A stretch of DNA of 9,965 bases from CAYLZW01 sp964388085 (GTDB taxonomy: Bacteria; Myxococcota; UBA727; CAYLZW01): positions 1 through 9,965 of the forward strand of contig CAYLZW010000223.1 of the NCBI GenBank assembly GCA_964388085.1, given 5' to 3'. The notes under the pieces are model-generated. The model was not told the DNA's origin. It was given only the letters and a program-made list of their open reading frames with translations, and did no database searches. Position 1 is the stretch's first letter. Each line of letters opens with the position of its first letter. The translations under genes and the position numbers were made by a program. Shown here piece by piece: positions 9,250-9,965 of the stretch.

Positions 9250-9965
9250 ATGCATCCACGACGACGAACGATCCTCCTCGCGCTCGCGACCACGCTGCTC
9301 GCGCTGACGCAGGTGGCCGCCCTGTGCGGCCGCAACGTCGACGAGACGGCCGGCTGCAGCGCCGACAGCGACTGCCCCGACTTCTTCACCTGTCAGGTCG
9401 GGACGGGCTTCTGCCTGTGCGCGAACGACAACGCCTGCGACGGCGAAGAGTTCTGCAATGACACCGGCCGCTGCCAGGCGCGCACCGGCTGCGTCAGCAA
9501 CGACGACTGCACGACGCCCGAGCGCCCGCAGGACATCTGCGACACGGTCAGCGGCGAGTGCGTGACCCTGAGCGCACAGACGCTGCAGTGTGTCCTCGAC
9601 AGCCACTGCCCGTTCGGCTCCGTGTGCGAGGGCAAGCTGTGCCTGCCCGGCTGCCGCGAGAACGGCGACTGCGCGCTCGGCGACCCCTGCATCGACGGGC
9701 AGTGCGACGCGGCGCCGGGCGCGTGCAACGACGACCTGTACTGCGAGTACGGCGAGGCCTGTAACACGACGACCAACCGCTGCGCCGCGCACGCCGACGC
9801 GGACATCCTCTGCCAGTGGTGCCAGCCGCAGACGAGCCTGCTCGATCCCGTCCCCTGCGGCGGGAATTCGTGCCTGCTCGACAGCAGCATCCCGCCCGCG
9901 GAGTGTGACCTCGACGCGCACTGCGCGCAGTACGGTGACGGCGTCTACTGCTACAGCCAGCCGTG
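9250..9965 (+). CDS. Secreted cysteine-rich protein, 3' end beyond window
   Basis: This frame is open from ATG 9250 to the right edge, giving 238 residues without a stop. GAGG at 9240-9243 sits six bases upstream. An in-frame GTG at 9232, overlapping the previous stop as GTGA, is possible but lacks a ribosome site. Residues 1-24 form a signal peptide (MHPRRR, then a Leu/Ala-rich core, VAA cleavage site); the following ALC is a poor lipobox because Leu replaces Ala/Gly before Cys26. The visible part holds 32 cysteines, spaced mostly 5-8 residues apart in repeated patterns such as C-x5-DC-x5-C (C36/C42/C48, C81/C87, C135/C141/C147), resembling the disulfide-rich modules often labelled Dickkopf-N-like or EGF-like in Myxococcota. 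Late CQWC (188-191) differs from the repeats. It lies 14 bases after the VWA lipoprotein and is probably co-expressed with it. A structural, adhesive or binding role outside the cytoplasm is inferred; no enzyme motif is seen. Confidence 0.82.
   Translation, partial: MHPRRRTILLALATTLLALTQVAALCGRNVDETAGCSADSDCPDFFTCQVGTGFCLCANDNACDGEEFCNDTGRCQARTGCVSNDDCTTPERPQDICDTVSGECVTLSAQTLQCVLDSHCPFGSVCEGKLCLPGCRENGDCALGDPCIDGQCDAAPGACNDDLYCEYGEACNTTTNRCAAHADADILCQWCQPQTSLLDPVPCGGNSCLLDSSIPPAECDLDAHCAQYGDGVYCYSQP

Noticed and set aside
9232..9252. GTG 9232 as start of the Cys-rich protein, overlapping the previous stop
   Set aside because: No ribosome site precedes it, whereas ATG 9250 has GAGG at good spacing. 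It remains a minor alternative.
7685..9259. Antisense open frame of 524 codons opposite the VWA gene
   Set aside because: It has repetitive Val/Arg/Asp/Gly composition without domains and would cover the divergent intergenic region; the plus strand has a signal peptide, MIDAS motif and ribosome site.
9226..9921. Antisense 231-codon frame and short plus-strand frames over the Cys-rich gene
   Set aside because: The in-frame sequence from ATG 9250 has a signal peptide and regular cysteine spacing; the others are shadows.

Overview
The window is GC-rich, densely coding DNA with strong third-position G/C bias, which also produces long spurious antisense reading frames. Gene content (a very large TPR protein, a VWA lipoprotein, a secreted multi-cysteine protein, and a CsdA/DeaD-type helicase with an RGG-like tail) and composition best fit a Myxococcota (myxobacterial or related former deltaproteobacterial) chromosome. 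This is inferred from gene style; there is no rRNA or other marker gene here. I see no plasmid, phage, CRISPR, tRNA or insertion-sequence transposase signature.

Layout: (1) 2-3295, plus strand: the 3' part of a giant tetratricopeptide-repeat protein whose start probably lies left of the window. (2) 3302-4147, plus strand: a complete glycerophosphodiester phosphodiesterase, six bases after the TPR stop and probably co-transcribed with it. (3) 4170-7673, minus strand: three co-directional genes read right to left: a DEAD-box RNA helicase (7673 to 5724), then a 122-base gap almost filled by a large imperfect inverted repeat, then a basic-tailed, probably helical protein with a possible helix-turn-helix (5601 to 4858), then a tryptophan-rich protein of unknown function (4811 to 4170). 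The last converges on the phosphodiesterase gene. (4) 7674-7831: a 158-base divergent intergenic region that should hold promoters for the helicase and for the rightward pair. (5) 7832-9965, plus strand: a VWA-domain lipoprotein followed after 14 bases by a secreted protein with 32 cysteines in the 238 residues visible. It is open to the window edge.

The VWA lipoprotein and Cys-rich protein look like an envelope or extracellular pair made together. The helicase cluster looks like housekeeping or stress RNA metabolism with two lineage-specific passengers. The most unusual non-coding structure is the inverted repeat at 5636-5723. It abuts the helicase stop codon and resembles dispersed palindromic elements built on CGCAAAG-type words. 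I do not see a clear new multi-gene defence or biosynthetic system; the best candidates for novelty are the inverted repeat, the two unassigned minus-strand proteins, the unassigned C-terminal region of the TPR protein, and the Cys-rich protein.
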